DNA from: Alphaproteobacteria bacterium
GTDB taxonomy: Bacteria; Pseudomonadota; Alphaproteobacteria; Sphingomonadales; Sphingomonadaceae
Direction: 5' to 3'
DNA length: 64,000 nt
Assembly (NCBI GenBank): GCA_018823325.1
Contig: JAHJIJ010000030.1
Span: forward strand, 248,001-312,000
Shown piece by piece: positions 20,849 through 30,012 of this stretch. Positions within the stretch are counted from its first letter, which is position 1. Each line of letters begins with the position of its first letter. The notes beneath the pieces are model-generated. The model ran no database searches and was not told where the DNA came from. It saw nothing but the letters and a program-made list of their open reading frames with translations. A program made the translations under genes and the position numbers.

Positions 20849-22629
20849 CAGCCTTCACTCCTGTATTGCTCATCATCCGGGTCCACGAGCCGGGCTCCGG
20901 GAAATGCTTCCAGCGCGGCGGCCACAATGGGCGTCGCACTGATCAGTGCCAGCCGCGCTTCCTTTTCCGCCTGCTCCTGCTCGCGCAGGCTGGGCTGACC
21001 CGGCGCGTCCGTCGAGCGGACATCCCAGGGCTCGCCCGTCACTTCGCGCAAGGCCGCTGCGACCTGCCGGGGGAAATCGGCATCGAGCGGCTGCAAAATG
21101 CGGAAGGCCAGCTCCGGCGGTGCATAGCGCACAAGGCTCACATAATCATGCAGCTCTGCGGCAAGCCGGGCATGACGCGGCCTGATGGCGTCCACCATGG
21201 CGGCGAAATCCGCAGGCATTGCGGGCGCGGCGGGCGCCGCCTCGGGCGCCGCTGAAAAAGTCTTCGGTGCCGGCTCAGCGGGGGCCGCAGGCGCGCTGGC
21301 CTGCTGCTGATGTTCCGATCCGTTCACGGCCGCGCCATGCGACGGAGCCGGCATCGTCAGGCTGCCCTGTCCACCCCCGGCGCCATCCCGAATGATCCGC
21401 GCCAGTTCTGCGGGGTCCGGCATGGCCGAGGCATGGATGAGCCGCAGCAGCGCCATCTCGCAGGCTGCATGGGGCCGGGCCGCTGCGGCCACCTCCGCAT
21501 GGCCCTTGAGCAGCAATTGCCACAACCGGTGCAGCACGGGGAAGGAGAGCTGCTCCGCCCATCCGGCAATCGCCCCGCGCTCGGCTTCCGGCATCCGGTC
21601 CAGCCCCGCGCCGCGTCCGGCCTTTGCCGTGGTCGCGGCATGAATGAGGTCGAGCAGCGCATTGACCGTGGCGACCGGTTCAACGCCCAATGCTTCCTGA
21701 TCGGCCAGCGTCGCCAGCACAGCCGGGGCATCGCCATCGAGAATCTGATCGAACAGCCGCCGCGTTGCCCCGCGATCCGAAAGCCCCAGCATCTCGCGGA
21801 CCTGATCGGCCTGCACATAGGGCCGCCCGTTCTCGCCAACCGCGGCATGGGCAATCGCCTGATCGAGGATCGACTGCCCGTCGCGCGCGGAGCCTTCCGC
21901 TGCCGTGGCAATGAGGCGCAACGCGTCGTCATCGGCGACCACGCCTTCCTTGCCGCAGATCATGCGGAAATTGTCGACCAGCAGCTCCACCGGAATGCGC
22001 CGCAGGTCAAAGCGCTGGCAGCGGGAAAGCACCGTGATCGGCACCTTGTTCACCTCGGTGGTGGCGAACAGGAATTTCACATGCTCAGGCGGCTCCTCAA
22101 GTGTCTTGAGCAATGCATTGAAAGCATTGCGCGAAAGCATATGCACTTCGTCGATGATGTAGATCTTGAAGCGCGCCGATACTGCCGAATAGCGCACCGC
22201 CTCGATGATCTCGCGCACGTCGTCGACGCCGGTATGGCTGGCCGCGTCCATCTCGATCACGTCGATATGGCGGCCCTCGGCAATCGCCTTGCACGGCTCG
22301 CACACGCCGCACGGGTCGATGGTCGGCCCGCCCTGCCCGTCCGGCCCCACGCAATTAAGCGCCTTGGCGATCAGTCGCGCGGTGGAGGTCTTCCCCACCC
22401 CGCGCACGCCGGTCATCAGGAAGGCATGCGGTAGCCGCTCGCGCTTGATCGCATTGGCGAGCGTGCGCACCATCGCTTCCTGGCCGATCAGTTCCCCGAA
22501 GGTCTGCGGGCGATAGGCGCGCGCCAACACCCGATAGGCTGGCGCATCGGGCGCAGCCGCAGGAGGCCGGGGCGGCTCACCAAGGTCGAAGCCCGGATCG
22601 TCGCCCGGATTATCAGGGGAATCGTTCAT
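20848..22629 (-). CDS. dnaX: DNA polymerase III subunit tau/gamma
   Basis: DnaX is the clamp-loader ATPase of the replicative polymerase. The 593-residue protein has an acidic/Pro-rich start, then YRPQTFGELIGQE, Walker A GVRGVGKTST, a four-cysteine zinc site (C-x13-C-x2-C-x2-C, from NCVG to CEPC), Walker B IIDEVHML and the SRC motif in LSRCQRFDLRR. A linker rich in Ala and Pro (about residues 385-450) precedes the C-terminal tau domain. ATG at 22629 is chosen because homology starts there. No slippery A-run for a gamma frameshift was seen. Confidence 0.96.
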   Translation of the reverse strand: MNDSPDNPGDDPGFDLGEPPRPPAAAPDAPAYRVLARAYRPQTFGELIGQEAMVRTLANAIKRERLPHAFLMTGVRGVGKTSTARLIAKALNCVGPDGQGGPTIDPCGVCEPCKAIAEGRHIDVIEMDAASHTGVDDVREIIEAVRYSAVSARFKIYIIDEVHMLSRNAFNALLKTLEEPPEHVKFLFATTEVNKVPITVLSRCQRFDLRRIPVELLVDNFRMICGKEGVVADDDALRLIATAAEGSARDGQSILDQAIAHAAVGENGRPYVQADQVREMLGLSDRGATRRLFDQILDGDAPAVLATLADQEALGVEPVATVNALLDLIHAATTAKAGRGAGLDRMPEAERGAIAGWAEQLSFPVLHRLWQLLLKGHAEVAAAARPHAACEMALLRLIHASAMPDPAELARIIRDGAGGGQGSLTMPAPSHGAAVNGSEHQQQASAPAAPAEPAPKTFSAAPEAAPAAPAMPADFAAMVDAIRPRHARLAAELHDYVSLVRYAPPELAFRILQPLDADFPRQVAAALREVTGEPWDVRSTDAPGQPSLREQEQAEKEARLALISATPIVAAALEAFPGARLVDPDDEQYRSEG

Positions 22630-22661
22630 TGCGCTCACTCTAGCGACAGTCGCACCGGAAG

Positions 22662-23570
22662 TTAATGCGCCATCGGGGCACGGATCGATCGCCGCAGGAA
22701 GGGTAGCCCAATTCCGACGAAGATGAGGCCCATGCCCGCAAGATGATAGCCATGCAGCGGCTCGCCCAGCAGCACCGCCGCCAGCAGCGCGCCGAACACC
22801 GGCTGCAGGTTGATCACCTGCCCTGCATCGCCCGCACCGATCTGCTCGACGGCTAGGTTGAACAGGAAATAGGCGACCAGCGAGGGCAGCAGGATCACAT
22901 AGGCAACGCCCGCCGCGACGCCCGGCGTCATGATCACCCGCGCATGCGTCAGCTCGAAGGCGGAAAGCGGCGCCATGCACAGCACGCCGATCGCGACGGT
23001 GATGGCCAGGAAGCTCACGCCATGGATCTTCGGCCGCAGCCGCAGCAGCACCGTATAGAGCGACCAGAGCGTGACGGCGCACAGCACCAGCAGATCGCCG
23101 CGATTGAACGCCATGGCGAACAGCGCCGAGAGCCGCCCCTGAAATATAATCGTCAGCACGCCCGTTGCCGCGACGATCACCCCGATGATCTGCGTGACGC
23201 GCGGGCGATTGCGGAAGAACAGAAAATCAAGCAGCAGCACCAGCGCCGGAATGGCCGCTTGAATGAGCAGGCTGTTCGCCGCCGTCGTATACTGCAGCCC
23301 GGAATACATGAAGGCATTGAAGCAGCCGACCCCGACCACACCGAGCAGCAGGATGATCTTCCAATTGGCTTTCGCCTCGGGCCAGTCCCGCCGCAAGTAA
23401 CTCCAGGCCAGCGGCAGGGCGATAATCGTCGCCCCCGTCCAGCGCAGGAAGGCCAGCGTGAACGGCGGCATCTCCTCATGGATCGCCCGCGCAACGACGG
23501 AATTTCCGGACCACAGCAGCATCACCAGCACCAGCATGAGATAAACGGTGGTTCGGGATCTGGCTGGCAC
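22662..23570 (-). CDS. DMT-superfamily (EamA) transporter
   Basis: This 302-residue inner-membrane protein has ten predicted helices arranged as two EamA repeats. The N-terminal segment MLLWSGNSVVARAIHEEMPPF and the second-repeat GVAYVILLPSLVAYFLFNLAVE...INLQPVFGALLAAVLLGEPL are typical. Such proteins export amino acids or other metabolites. The substrate is not deducible. It lies between the SRP RNA gene and dnaX on the same strand, interrupting a pair that is adjacent in many bacteria. Confidence 0.88.
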   Translation of the reverse strand: MPARSRTTVYLMLVLVMLLWSGNSVVARAIHEEMPPFTLAFLRWTGATIIALPLAWSYLRRDWPEAKANWKIILLLGVVGVGCFNAFMYSGLQYTTAANSLLIQAAIPALVLLLDFLFFRNRPRVTQIIGVIVAATGVLTIIFQGRLSALFAMAFNRGDLLVLCAVTLWSLYTVLLRLRPKIHGVSFLAITVAIGVLCMAPLSAFELTHARVIMTPGVAAGVAYVILLPSLVAYFLFNLAVEQIGAGDAGQVINLQPVFGALLAAVLLGEPLHGYHLAGMGLIFVGIGLPFLRRSIRAPMAH

Positions 23571-23970
23571 CGGGGGGGTCCTTTCACGCGTACCGCATTG
23601 CGCCGAGCGGACGCTGGCCCCGCCTATGACGCGGCGCCGTCACCCCCGCAACCCCGCAGCCTCTCCCGCAAGCAGAAGGGCGCTGCAGAACAAGGAGAAC
23701 AGGGATGGAGGGAAAGGTGGAAGTCGGAACGACCCGCAGCAAATTCGTTGTGGCTGCTTCCGTCAGGACCTGACCAGGTTGGCGAAGACTACGTCCGCCC
23801 GACTTCCGCCGCGCATATGGCGGCATAGGGCAGCAAATGCAAGACAGCTCGGGACGCCTGACCACATTCCCGTCCCGCATCTCGCGTCAAGGGAACGCAC
23901 GCTGCACGGCAAGACCCGGCGCTCCCCTGCGCATTAGTCCTGCTGGCATAAATTGTGGAGCCATGATCAC
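23571..23970. other. 400-bp gene-poor interval containing the SRP RNA gene
   Basis: Between the divergent DMT and sulfatase genes the only recognisable element is the minus-strand SRP RNA (23716-23810). The flanks, 23571-23715 and 23811-23970, show no convincing protein gene. The right flank should contain the promoters of the SRP RNA and of the sulfatase. Confidence 0.6.
23716..23810 (-). ncRNA. ffs: Signal recognition particle RNA (4.5S type)
   Basis: This RNA pairs with Ffh to target nascent membrane proteins. On the minus strand the conserved apical core reads CCTGGTCAGGTCCTGACGG followed by AAGCAGCCA, matching the SRP symmetric and asymmetric loop motifs. The ends close as a long hairpin: GGAAGTCGG (23807-23799) pairs with CCGACTTCC (23727-23719). 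The length of about 95 nt fits the small bacterial type without an Alu domain. Exact ends are approximate. Confidence 0.92.
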
Positions 23971-26253
23971 ATGTTGCGAACACGAACTGCCAGGCTTGCC
24001 GCGCTGGTGCTTGCCGGGGCGCTGACCGGCCTTTTGCCTGCCCCGGTCTGGGCCGGACAAACCGAGCCGAAGGGCTGGACGCACTTTCCGAAGGAAAGCC
24101 CGGCGCCGGTAGGCGCGCCCAATATCCTGATCATAATGACGGATGATGTCGGCTTTGGCGCAGCAAGCGGAACCGGTGGGCCGATCCCGACACCAAGCTT
24201 CGACCGTCTGGTGCGCGATGGCCTGCTCTACAACCGGTTCCATACAACGGCGATGTGTTCGCCCACCCGCGCGGCGCTGCTCACCGGCCGCAACCATCAT
24301 TCGGTTGGGGCGGGCGTGATCTCCAATATGGCGACCGATCAGCCCGGCTATACCTCCGCCATTCCGACCAGTGCGGCGACCATTGGCCGTGTGCTGGGCC
24401 AACACGGCTATGCGACGGCATGGCTCGGCAAGAATCACAACACGCCGGGGTGGGAGACCGGCCCGCTCGGGCCGTTCGAGCGCTGGCCGAACGGAATGGG
24501 TTTCGACTATTTCTACGGCTTCAACGGGGACCGGACCAATCAGTTCTTCCCGGAGCTGATCGAGAATCGCAACCCGGTCGAGGCACCGCGCGAGGCTGAC
24601 TACATCCTCGATCGCGATCTGGCGGATCACGCCATCGGCTGGCTTCGCCGACAGGCCACCGCCGCGCCGGACCGGCCCTTCCTGATGTATTATGCGCCCG
24701 GAACGGCGCATGTTCCGCTGCAAGCGCCCGCAGACTGGATCGCGCGCTTCAAGGGGCGCTTCGCTGATGGTTGGGACGTCGAGCGAGAGCGCACATTCGC
24801 GCGGCAGAAAGCCCTCGGTGTTATTCCCGCAGATGCCGCGCTGACGCCAAGGCCTGATGGAATCCCCGCATGGTCGACTCTCCCCCCGGCGCAAAAGCGC
24901 ATCGCGCAGCGGCAGATGGAAGTCTATGCAGCAGCCCTCGCTTATTGCGATGAGCAGATTGGCCGCGTCCTCGCCGAACTTGAGCGCAGTGGCCGGCTGG
25001 AAAACACGCTGGTCCTCTACCTGCAGGGCGACAATGGCGCGGCAGCAGAGAACATGCGCGGGGCCTTCAATCAATATGCCGCCTTCGCCTGGGTGGACGA
25101 GGAAGCGCACAATCTGGAGCACCTTGATAAGCTGGGCGGACCGCATTCCTTCCCCGCCTTCCCGGTCGGCTGGGCCTGGGCCATGAACACGCCTTTTCAG
25201 TGGGCTAAGATGACAGCGTCGCACCTCGGCGGCACGCGCAATGCGCTGGCCGTCTCCTGGCCTCAGGGCATCGGCACGCGCGGCATCCGATCGCAGTTCC
25301 ATCATGTGATCGATATCGCGCCGACGCTCTACGAAATCGCCGGCATCGATCCGCCCGAGACGATCGACGGCGTGCCGCAACAGCCGATCGAGGGCGTGAG
25401 CATTGCCTACAGCTTCAATGACCCTGCAGCGGAAGGCCAGCGCACATCGCAATATTTCGAGATGCTCGGCAACCGCGCCTTCTATCGCGATGGATGGATG
25501 GCCGCCACCACGCCCAAGCGGCTACCATGGGAAGCGGACATTGCGCCGGGCGAGGAGGGTAAGCCCTATCGATGGGAACTCTATGATCTGGACGCTGACT
25601 TCTCGCAGAGCCGCGATCTGGCCGCGGCGCGACCCGAAACACGCGCCAGCCTTGAGGCGGGCTTTACCCAGGCCGCGCAGCGCCATCAGGTGCTGCCAAT
25701 CGACGACAGCTTCCTGCCGCGCTTCTCGCCAGCACTACGGCCCGGCCTGCTCGATGGCAGGCGATCCGTCACTTATCACGCCGATGAGCAACGCATCGCA
25801 CCGGCGATGTTCCCGGATCTGAGCCGCGACTGGCAGGCCACGGCGAGCTTTACGACGGAGACGGTCTCCGCAGGCGGCCCCATCATCGCGAGCGGGGACA
25901 AGTTTTCCGGCTGGGCCGTCTACCTGCGGCACGGCATACCGATGATGCTCTATCGCGGCACCGATCAGGAGGGTGACCGAACCCTGATTGCCGGATCGGC
26001 GCCGCTGCAACCGGGGCAACATGTCCTGCGCTTCGGCATGTCGTTGACCAAGGGAGACACCACGCCCACCAGATCCATCTGGCTGGAAGCGGACGGGCAG
26101 AGGCTCACGCAGAAGTCCATCAGCCGCCCGGCCCGGCCCGCGTCAGCGAGCTATGTCGGCCGCGTTGGGGACGCGCCCCTGATCGAGGATAGCGAGGTTC
26201 CCGGGCGCTTTGACGGTAGCGTCGATCAGGTCCGCATCGACTTCGCTCCCTGA
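23971..26253 (+). CDS. Exported arylsulfatase-type sulfatase
   Basis: This 760-residue enzyme hydrolyses sulfate esters. A signal peptide (LAALVLAGALTGLLPAPVWA, cleaved after about residue 28) sends it to the periplasm. The sulfatase fold starts at PNILIIMTDDVGFG, where Asp58-Asp59 bind the metal. The formylglycine motif C-x-P-x-R is CSPTR with Cys96, a cysteine-type site needing oxidation by a modifying enzyme. LGKNHN and YLQGDNGA are further active-site stretches. About 180 residues after the core (from ~580) form an extra beta-rich, possibly LamG-like domain. No modifying-enzyme gene is in the window. ATG at 23971 is preferred to an upstream TTG. Confidence 0.9.
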   Translation: MLRTRTARLAALVLAGALTGLLPAPVWAGQTEPKGWTHFPKESPAPVGAPNILIIMTDDVGFGAASGTGGPIPTPSFDRLVRDGLLYNRFHTTAMCSPTRAALLTGRNHHSVGAGVISNMATDQPGYTSAIPTSAATIGRVLGQHGYATAWLGKNHNTPGWETGPLGPFERWPNGMGFDYFYGFNGDRTNQFFPELIENRNPVEAPREADYILDRDLADHAIGWLRRQATAAPDRPFLMYYAPGTAHVPLQAPADWIARFKGRFADGWDVERERTFARQKALGVIPADAALTPRPDGIPAWSTLPPAQKRIAQRQMEVYAAALAYCDEQIGRVLAELERSGRLENTLVLYLQGDNGAAAENMRGAFNQYAAFAWVDEEAHNLEHLDKLGGPHSFPAFPVGWAWAMNTPFQWAKMTASHLGGTRNALAVSWPQGIGTRGIRSQFHHVIDIAPTLYEIAGIDPPETIDGVPQQPIEGVSIAYSFNDPAAEGQRTSQYFEMLGNRAFYRDGWMAATTPKRLPWEADIAPGEEGKPYRWELYDLDADFSQSRDLAAARPETRASLEAGFTQAAQRHQVLPIDDSFLPRFSPALRPGLLDGRRSVTYHADEQRIAPAMFPDLSRDWQATASFTTETVSAGGPIIASGDKFSGWAVYLRHGIPMMLYRGTDQEGDRTLIAGSAPLQPGQHVLRFGMSLTKGDTTPTRSIWLEADGQRLTQKSISRPARPASASYVGRVGDAPLIEDSEVPGRFDGSVDQVRIDFAP

Positions 26254-26281
26254 ACGTCCCGCGGAACGACAGGGGCGGCCC

Positions 26282-26617
26282 TCACGCCCCCTGCATGTTC
26301 CGGCTCTCAGAGGGAATGCGCACCGTCAGCGTCTCCAGCCCCTCGCTCAGCACGATCTGGCAGGAGAGCCGGCTCGTCCGCGTGGTGGACGCGGCAAGGT
26401 CGAGCATGTCTTCCTCATCCTCACTGGCGCGAGGCAGTTTCGCGAAGTCCTCCACCGCCACGATCACATGGCAGGTCGAGCAGGCCATCTGCCCCTCGCA
26501 TGTGCCTTCGAGCGGCTGGCCCGCCGCCTGTGCGACATCGAGCAGGATCTCGCCGGCCTTCGCCTGCACCTCCTGCACATTCTCGCCATCGGCGCTGATG
26601 AAGCGCACGCAGGTCAT
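26282..26617 (-). CDS. fdx: [2Fe-2S] ferredoxin, adrenodoxin/IscFdx type
   Basis: This is a 111-residue electron-transfer protein. The cluster ligands are Cys40, Cys46, Cys49 and Cys86 (C-x5-C-x2-C...C), the vertebrate/ISC-type pattern, set in LEGTCEGQMACSTCHVIV. Its start overlaps the end of the cysteine desulfurase gene by 4 bases (ATGA). This links it to iron-sulfur cluster assembly rather than to an oxygenase, for which no gene is present. Confidence 0.93.
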   Translation of the reverse strand: MTCVRFISADGENVQEVQAKAGEILLDVAQAAGQPLEGTCEGQMACSTCHVIVAVEDFAKLPRASEDEEDMLDLAASTTRTSRLSCQIVLSEGLETLTVRIPSESRNMQGA

Positions 26618-27720
26618 GCCGGCACGCCTTGCGCCATCGCCGCTTCATTGAGCAGGCTCGCGGCCTGTTCCAGCTCCTCGCCGCTGGTGTAACGGCCAAA
26701 ACCGATCCGCACCGATCCGCGCGCATCCACATCGCTCAGGCCAAGCGCCTTGAGCACATGGCTCGGCCGTCCCGATCCACTGGCACAGGCAGAGCCCAGC
26801 GAGACGGCAACATCGCGTACATCGGAAATCAGCCGCGCCGCATCCAGCCCCGGCCGGCTGAGGTTGAGATTGCCATGATAGCGCGCCTCGCGCGATCCAT
26901 TGATCCGCCAGCCCGCAAAAAGCTCCAGCGCCTGCGTCCAGAGCGTCTCGACATGCGCAAGGTCGGCATAGCGCCGCTCCGCCGCGATCTGCGCCGCCAC
27001 GCCAAAACCCGCGCACAGCATCGGGGACAAGGTGCCGGGCCTGATGCCCTGCTCCTGCCCGCCACCATGCATCAGCGGCGGCAGCTCCAGCCCCTCGCGC
27101 AGCCACAATGCGCCTACGCCCTTGGGGCCATGGATCTTGTGCGCACTGATCGCGATCATGTCCGCCTGCGGCGTGGTGAGTCGCCCAAAACCCTGCACGG
27201 CATCGCACAGCGTCGGCACGCCAGCCGCCCGGGCAATCACAAACAGCCGGTCGAGCGGCTGGACGACGCCGATCTCGTTATTCACCTGCATCACCGCAAG
27301 CAAAGCAGCGCGCTCGTCAATGGCAGCCTCGGCAATCTCCAGATCGACCAGCCCATCCGCATTGACCGGGACGATCACCGGCTCGAAGCCCTCATGGCGC
27401 AGCGCCAGCACGGTATCGAGCACGGCAGCATGTTCGGTCGCGACCGTCACCACGCGGCGGCGGCTCGCCGGCGCTGCCCTCGCGGCACCGGTAATGGCCA
27501 TGTTCAGCGCCTCGGTCGCGCCGCTGGTGAAGATCAGCCGCCCATCCGTGCGCCCCAGCGCATCGAGGATGCGCCCGCGCGCCAGTTCCACATCGGCCGC
27601 CGCAATGCGGCCAACGCGATGCGCGCTGTTCGGATTGCCATAATGGTCCATCACCGCGACCATGGCAGCCGCGACCTCCGGCGCCAACGCCGTGGTAGCC
27701 TGATAATCAAGATATATCAT
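26614..27720 (-). CDS. Cysteine desulfurase, IscS/NifS type (first of a pair)
   Basis: This PLP enzyme takes sulfur from cysteine for Fe-S cluster assembly. In 368 residues it shows MIYLDYQATT, the HAAV region, PLP-Lys195 in ISAHKIHGPKG and the persulfide Cys312 in LGSACASG. All catalytic residues are present. It begins inside the end of the other desulfurase gene (14-base overlap) and ends overlapping the ferredoxin start. The three genes therefore form one tightly coupled operon on the minus strand. It has not been given a specific isc/suf name because no scaffold gene is adjacent. Confidence 0.93.
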   Translation of the reverse strand: MIYLDYQATTALAPEVAAAMVAVMDHYGNPNSAHRVGRIAAADVELARGRILDALGRTDGRLIFTSGATEALNMAITGAARAAPASRRRVVTVATEHAAVLDTVLALRHEGFEPVIVPVNADGLVDLEIAEAAIDERAALLAVMQVNNEIGVVQPLDRLFVIARAAGVPTLCDAVQGFGRLTTPQADMIAISAHKIHGPKGVGALWLREGLELPPLMHGGGQEQGIRPGTLSPMLCAGFGVAAQIAAERRYADLAHVETLWTQALELFAGWRINGSREARYHGNLNLSRPGLDAARLISDVRDVAVSLGSACASGSGRPSHVLKALGLSDVDARGSVRIGFGRYTSGEELEQAASLLNEAAMAQGVPA

Positions 27721-28768
27721 TTTTTGCGTTCCCGTGAGCGATGGCCTGCCACTCAGTGAGAAACGCGTCAATGTCGGCTGCGCACGTGTCATGCCCCATA
27801 GTGACACGGATCACCTGACCGGCGGCCTCGGGCGGCCAGCCCATCGCCGCCAGAACATGGCTGGTGCGCAGGCTCCCGGAGGAACAGGCGCTGCCCGCCG
27901 AGACGGCGATCCCCGCCATATCGAAGCGGATGAGCTGCGCCTGCGCGGAGACGCCCGGCATCCGATAGCTGGCGATGGTCGAGAGGCGCGGCGTGGTCGC
28001 GGCCACGATCTCGCCGCCTGCTGCGACAATCTCGGCATCCAGCCGCGCGCGCCACGTCGTGACGTTCGCCAGCCAGTCGCCCGGCGTCTCCAGCGCCGCC
28101 GCAAAGCCGAGCGCCAGCGGCATCGCCTCGGTTCCGGCGCGATAGCCCTGTTCCTGCCCGCCGCTCGGCGCGATCAGTGCCAGATCGCGCAGCAGCAACG
28201 CGCCGATGCCGATCGGCCCGCCCAGCTTGTGCGCGCTGATGGCGATCATGTCGGCACCGAGCGGCAAAGCTGTCTTCCCGGCCGACTGGCTGCAATCGGC
28301 CAGCAGCACGCCGCCATTCTCACGCACCGCTTCGCCAAAGGTATCGAGCGGTTGGTACACCCCGGTCTCGCTGTTCACCTGCTGGATGGCGACAAGCGCG
28401 TCGCCGGGCATCTCGTCGGGCAGGCGCACGATGCCCGCCTCATCCACCGGGAAGCGCCTGCCCTCCGGCACATGGCGCAGCACCGCATCATGCTCGCTGG
28501 CGCCGGCAAACACATGGGGCAGCTTCGTGCGCGTGAGCGCAATGGCCAGCGCTTCACTCGCGCCCGATGTGAAGATCACATGCCCGTCCCAGTCCAGCGC
28601 CTGCGCAATGCGCCGACGGGCATCCTCCAGCAGCGCCTTCGCCCGCCGTCCGACCGAATGCGGCGAGGATGGATTGGCCCAGGCATCGAATCCTTCCAGC
28701 ATCGCGGCCCGTGCCTGCGGCAGCAGCGGCGTGGTCGCAGCATGATCGAGATAGATGCGCGGCTTCAT
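27707..28768 (-). CDS. Cysteine desulfurase, IscS/NifS type (second of a pair)
   Basis: This 353-residue PLP enzyme is paralogous to its downstream neighbour but clearly diverged. Landmarks are IYLDHAATTP, the HDAV region, Lys181 in ISAHKLGG and Cys295 in AGSACSSG, so it should be active. It is the first gene of the operon, diverging from the TauE/SafE gene across about 126 bases. Two tandem desulfurases followed by an ISC-type ferredoxin are known from alphaproteobacteria, where these genes often neighbour the suf cluster. Here no suf genes are in view. Confidence 0.92.
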   Translation of the reverse strand: MKPRIYLDHAATTPLLPQARAAMLEGFDAWANPSSPHSVGRRAKALLEDARRRIAQALDWDGHVIFTSGASEALAIALTRTKLPHVFAGASEHDAVLRHVPEGRRFPVDEAGIVRLPDEMPGDALVAIQQVNSETGVYQPLDTFGEAVRENGGVLLADCSQSAGKTALPLGADMIAISAHKLGGPIGIGALLLRDLALIAPSGGQEQGYRAGTEAMPLALGFAAALETPGDWLANVTTWRARLDAEIVAAGGEIVAATTPRLSTIASYRMPGVSAQAQLIRFDMAGIAVSAGSACSSGSLRTSHVLAAMGWPPEAAGQVIRVTMGHDTCAADIDAFLTEWQAIAHGNAKNDIS

Positions 28769-28894
28769 GCCCCCTTCCCTACAACGCAGCGGTGCCGGGG
28801 CAAATGGATTTGGCCCCCGCGTTTGTGCCGCCACCGCACCAGCCGCCGACACAACTATTGTTGCAGCGCAACACCGACCTGATAAGGCGCTGCC

Positions 28895-29686
28895 ATGGAC
28901 CCCGCCTTCGACATCATCCTCATGCTCATGGCGGTGGCGTTTCTCGCGGCGATGATCGACGCGATGGCTGGTGGCGGCGGCCTCATCACCATCCCTGCCC
29001 TGCTCGCAGCAGGCATTCCGCCGGTCGCCGCACTGGCGACCAACAAGCTGCAGAGCAGCTTCGGCACCTGCGGCGCGGTCATTGCTTTCGCGCGACGCGG
29101 GCATATTGATTTCCGCCGTTTCGCCTTGCCCACGCTGGCCGCGTTCGTCGGCTCGGCGGGCGGCGCCTTGCTGGTAACGCGCATCGATTCCGGTTTCCTG
29201 GCCGCCCTGCTGCCCATGCTGCTGATCGCGATGGTGCTCTATTTCACCCTATCGCCGCGCATGAGCGATGAGGACCGGCACAGCCGCTTCGGCCCCATCG
29301 CCCTGCTCGTCGTGGCGGCCATCATCGGCAGCTACGACGGCTTTTTCGGCCCCGGCACCGGCTCTTTCTTCACGACCGCGCTCGTCGGCCTCTTCGGCCT
29401 CGGCCTCATCCGCGCCGTCGCCCACACCAAGCTGCTCAATTTCGCCAGCAATCTCTCCAGTGTGATCGTCTTCATCATCGGCGGCCATGTGCTCTGGATC
29501 ACCGGCCTCGCCATGGCGGTCGGCAGCATCGCAGGCGGTCAGGTCGGCGCCCACGTCGCCATCCGCTTCGGCGCCGGCATCGCCCGCCCCCTGCTCATCG
29601 TGATGTCGCTGGCGCTGACCGCCAAGCTGCTGCTCGATACCAGCAATCCGCTCACAGCGACTGCGCTGGAATGGCTGGGCCGCTAG
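28895..29686 (+). CDS. TauE/SafE (TSUP) family membrane exporter
   Basis: This 263-residue inner-membrane protein has about eight hydrophobic segments. It starts with the family hallmark DAMAGGGGLITIPALLAAGIPP and repeats the motif as GSYDGFFGPGTGSFF in the second half. TSUP proteins are implicated in export of sulfite, sulfoacetate or other organosulfur anions. The proximity to the sulfatase and desulfurase genes is suggestive but not proof of a sulfur substrate. Confidence 0.9.
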   Translation: MDPAFDIILMLMAVAFLAAMIDAMAGGGGLITIPALLAAGIPPVAALATNKLQSSFGTCGAVIAFARRGHIDFRRFALPTLAAFVGSAGGALLVTRIDSGFLAALLPMLLIAMVLYFTLSPRMSDEDRHSRFGPIALLVVAAIIGSYDGFFGPGTGSFFTTALVGLFGLGLIRAVAHTKLLNFASNLSSVIVFIIGGHVLWITGLAMAVGSIAGGQVGAHVAIRFGAGIARPLLIVMSLALTAKLLLDTSNPLTATALEWLGR

Positions 29687-29787
29687 GGCGCCGGGCAAGC
29701 CGGGCTACGGCCATGCCGACATTGATCAGCGTCCCCGAGAGAAAATGACCCTCTCCCCTTGAGAGGACCATCGCTCGCTCTCCCGTC

Positions 29788-29807
29788 ATTCCCGCGAACG
29801 CGGGAAT
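29788..29807. repeat. Palindrome ATTCCCGCG-AA-CGCGGGAAT
   Basis: This is a perfect 9-2-9 palindrome. The wider GTCATTCCCGCGAACGCGGG context is a dispersed intergenic repeat familiar from many proteobacterial genomes. Only one copy is in this window, so its dispersed nature is recalled and not shown here. Confidence 0.7.
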
Positions 29808-29889
29808 CCAGTCAGCCTCGCCGCGCAAACCAAGGCTGGCGACATGAATACTGTGGAGAGTGGAGAGCAGTCGCCAACCAACAACCTCC

Positions 29890-30012
29890 GTTCGGGCTGA
29901 GCTTGTCGAAGCCCCGTCCTTCACCTTTGAAACGTGGCAGAGGAAAGGCAACCCCCTTCGGCTGTCTGCAAGGCAGGCGCTCAGGACAGGCTTCGACAAG
30001 CTCAGAGCGAAC
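29890..30012. repeat. Inverted pair of 24-base sphingomonad-type repeats
   Basis: The left arm GTTCGGGCTGAGCTTGTCGA (29890-29913, ending AGCC) and the right arm GGCTTCGACAAGCTCAGAGC (29989-30012, ending GAAC) are reverse complements at 22 of 24 positions, with about 75 bases between. The core GAGCTTGTCGAAGCC is a REP-like element abundant in sphingomonads. Transcripts through it would form a long hairpin. Confidence 0.75.

Noticed and set aside
20848..22629. Possible programmed frameshift in dnaX giving a gamma form
   Set aside because: No slippery A-run followed by a stem-loop was seen in the coding strand.
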